NCBI RefSeq assembly: GCF_900102185.1
Contig: NZ_LT629690.1
Span: 3,782,001 to 3,846,000 of the forward strand
Direction of reading: 5' to 3'
DNA length: 64,000 nt
Origin: Terriglobus roseus
Lineage (GTDB): Bacteria; Acidobacteriota; Terriglobia; Terriglobales; Acidobacteriaceae
Each line of letters starts with the position of its first letter. Position 1 is the stretch's first letter. The position numbers and the translations under genes were made by a program. Shown piece by piece: positions 62,213 through 64,000 of this stretch. The notes under the pieces are model-generated. The model was not told where the DNA came from. It saw only the letters and a program-made list of their open reading frames with translations, and did no database searches.

Positions 62213-64000
62213 TTAGAAAATGATCTTCGCCGCGAGCTGCAGTTGACGTGCTGGATATGCACTGGTGATTGTGCCGAAGCTGCTACCACCGAAGGTGCTG
62301 TTTGCTGCGGCGTAGTTGGTCTTGTTCAGCACGTTGAAGGCTTCTGCACGGAAGTCGAACTTCGATGCCTCGTTCCAGAGCGAGAATGCCTTGTGCAGAC
62401 CAAGATCAGCCTGGTAGAAGCCATTCGTACGCCCAAGGTTACGTGAAGCGGTTCCCCACGGGCTTGTGGTGGGAATGGAGAACGCAGCGGAGTTAAATAC
62501 ACCCGTTACGGTGGTGGCTGTCTTGGTGCGCGAGCCATAGAGCGGCACGCCGACGTTGCGGTTCGGGCGATAGGTATACAGATCGGTTCCAAACAGCGAC
62601 GATCCGCTGGAGAGCGAGTAGTTGATGTTGATCGGTGCACCGCTGGTCATGTTGTTGATCAGCGTGAGCTGCCATCCGCCCAACACTTCATCTACAAACT
62701 TATTCGCGTTGCTACCGAAGCGACGACCGCGACCATAAGGCAGGTCATACACCACAGAAAGCGTGTCTGCGAGCGGCTGATCGTAACCTGATGGGCCGTA
62801 GTCCATGCTCGGGTTCGCATAGTTCACACGGCTGTTGTCGCCATTCGAAGTCTCGAGGTGACCACCAGAGAGATCGAAGTCGCGGCTCCAGGTAAATGCG
62901 TTCAGCAGGTACAGACCAAGCTTCGTACGCTTCTCTACCTTGAACTGCATGGAGTTGTAGTTAGTGCTGCCACCACCCCACGCGATTTCGATATCGCCGA
63001 AGCCTTGCACTGGACGACGTGCTGCCAGGTTTCCGCAGGTGCTGCCAACGCAAGGTGTTGCCTGGTTGTAGTCCGCGAGGATCTGGAAGTGTGTACCCTT
63101 GTTGCCAACGTAGCTAAGATCCATCAGCCAACCGTTGCCCAACTGCTGCTGCACACCCAGGAAGTAGCTCTGCAGATAGCCGGTCTGGAAGTTCTTCGGG
63201 ATGTAGCGTGATGTGACGTTAGCAGGATTGAAGTATGCCGCTGTCGTCAACACGTTGCTATAACCCTGCTGCGTCTGACGGAAGCATGCCGACTGCAACT
63301 GCGTATCGCTGGTGCAGAGCGCAGCAGCGGTCGGTGCTACCTGCGAGATGCTGGCGTTCACAACGTTCGGGCCGTTATACGTCAGGTTGTTTTCGCCACC
63401 AGCACGGTTCCACTGCGTGTAACCGATGCCATAACCACCGCGCATTACGGTCTTCGGCGACATCTGATACGCAAAGCCGAGACGTGGACCGAAGTTCTTC
63501 TTCGGCGTGTTTACCAGCGAGCGATCGTAGATGCTGCCGTTCTTTGCCTGTACCAGTGTCTTGGTTGCAGGATCGAAGTTCGCCAGCTTGTTGTCTCGTT
63601 CCCATTGCGGCGTGACGATTTCATAGCGCAGACCAGCGTTGACCGTAAGCTGCGGTGTGACCTTGATGTCGTCCTGCACATACATGAAGTTGTAGCGCTG
63701 ACGCAGATTCACAATGGCATACGTTGTCAGCGAATACGACGAACGGTTGCCAAAGAGGAAGTCAGCCATGTTCTGTGCCTGTTGCAACTGCGACGACAGG
63801 CTGGGATTGCTGCCCGTCACCGTGGTGTTTACAGGGTTGCCGTTCTTTGAGTACTGACCAGCGTAGTTGTCCTGGCCATAGCTCGGATTGAAGTCGTTCA
63901 GTTCCGTGTGGATCTCCTGGAACTCATAACCAAACTTCACACTGTGCTTGCCCTTGACGATGGTGTAGTTCACCTTCGGATTGAAGACCATCGGGTTCTG
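62213..64000 (-). CDS. TonB-dependent receptor, Oar-like (C-terminal part; start beyond window)
   Basis: The C-terminal 595 codons of a large barrel receptor. The frame is open up to the window edge with no conserved start, so it extends upstream; an internal ATG at 63991 is not the real beginning. Barrel landmarks are FGPRLGFAYQMSPKTVMRGGYG, NYNSMQFKVEKRTKLGLYLLNAFTWS and AEAFNVLNKTNYAA, similar to the Oar-like receptors elsewhere in the window. It ends ...LQLAAKIIF. It is the head of the receptor-metallophosphoesterase-PI-PLC unit, only 2 bp before the phosphoesterase. Confidence 0.88.
   Translation of the reverse strand, partial: QNPMVFNPKVNYTIVKGKHSVKFGYEFQEIHTELNDFNPSYGQDNYAGQYSKNGNPVNTTVTGSNPSLSSQLQQAQNMADFLFGNRSSYSLTTYAIVNLRQRYNFMYVQDDIKVTPQLTVNAGLRYEIVTPQWERDNKLANFDPATKTLVQAKNGSIYDRSLVNTPKKNFGPRLGFAYQMSPKTVMRGGYGIGYTQWNRAGGENNLTYNGPNVVNASISQVAPTAAALCTSDTQLQSACFRQTQQGYSNVLTTAAYFNPANVTSRYIPKNFQTGYLQSYFLGVQQQLGNGWLMDLSYVGNKGTHFQILADYNQATPCVGSTCGNLAARRPVQGFGDIEIAWGGGSTNYNSMQFKVEKRTKLGLYLLNAFTWSRDFDLSGGHLETSNGDNSRVNYANPSMDYGPSGYDQPLADTLSVVYDLPYGRGRRFGSNANKFVDEVLGGWQLTLINNMTSGAPININYSLSSGSSLFGTDLYTYRPNRNVGVPLYGSRTKTATTVTGVFNSAAFSIPTTSPWGTASRNLGRTNGFYQADLGLHKAFSLWNEASKFDFRAEAFNVLNKTNYAAANSTFGGSSFGTITSAYPARQLQLAAKIIF

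Overview
The window looks like chromosome of an Acidobacteriota member of class Terriglobia (Granulicella/Terriglobus/Edaphobacter type). The reasons are five very long Oar-like TonB-dependent receptors with carboxypeptidase-regulatory N-domains, a PadR regulator paired with a MacB-like orphan permease, a membrane-tethered regulator of a type I associate with that group, and moderate GC. No rRNA, tRNA, CRISPR array, insertion sequence or phage gene was found. Both window edges cut a gene: dnaE2 on the left and a TonB receptor on the right.

Layout. (1) 1-4648, minus strand: imuA-imuB-dnaE2, the damage-inducible mutagenesis cassette, with overlapping genes. (2) 4992-11267, minus: sulfatase, TonB receptor and sulfatase in one operon, divergent from a membrane-anchored regulator (11641-13050, plus). 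(3) 13156-15649, minus: four small genes (DUF1232, DUF202, SBF-type transporter, DUF1622). (4) 15822-17390, minus: a third sulfatase without signal peptide, behind a roughly 650 bp intergenic region rich in repeats. (5) 18040-25850, plus: two giant secreted NHL/propeller-type proteins and an SMP-30 lactonase. (6) 25845-27800, minus: an SDR and mannonate dehydratase (uxuA), divergent from a regulator that fuses an IclR-like winged helix to a periplasmic-binding-protein domain (28049-29218, plus). A TonB receptor and an esterase follow (29551-34425, plus). (7) 34474-38539: PIG-L deacetylase (minus), then the PadR-permease pair (plus). (8) 38630-48462, minus: phospholipase C, a Bax-inhibitor-1 protein, hrpB-rnr, and a secreted metallo-beta-lactamase-fold protein. 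(9) 48565-52248, minus: TonB receptor. (10) 52573-60102, plus: a catalytically intact Y-family polymerase, a GH43 glycosidase, a TonB receptor and a MATE exporter. (11) 60113-64000, minus: TonB receptor, metallophosphoesterase and PI-PLC-like phosphodiesterase.

Working model (inference). Regions 2-6 look like a dispersed system for sulfated, uronic-acid-containing polysaccharide. Sulfatases and lyases/esterases work in the periplasm or outside, Oar-like receptors import oligomers, and lactonase, reductase and UxuA send uronate toward 2-keto-3-deoxygluconate. The IclR/PBP fusion regulator sits at a dyad between uxuA and itself, and a related sequence lies before the downstream TonB receptor. 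Region 11 looks like a separate receptor plus phosphoester-hydrolase scavenging unit. Seven intergenic hairpins, plus one inside the MATE coding end, give plausible transcript ends.

The most unusual items are the IclR/PBP fusion regulator, the membrane-tethered regulator facing the sulfatase/receptor operon, a triple CTGTC repeat array before the third sulfatase, and the two very large unassigned secreted proteins.
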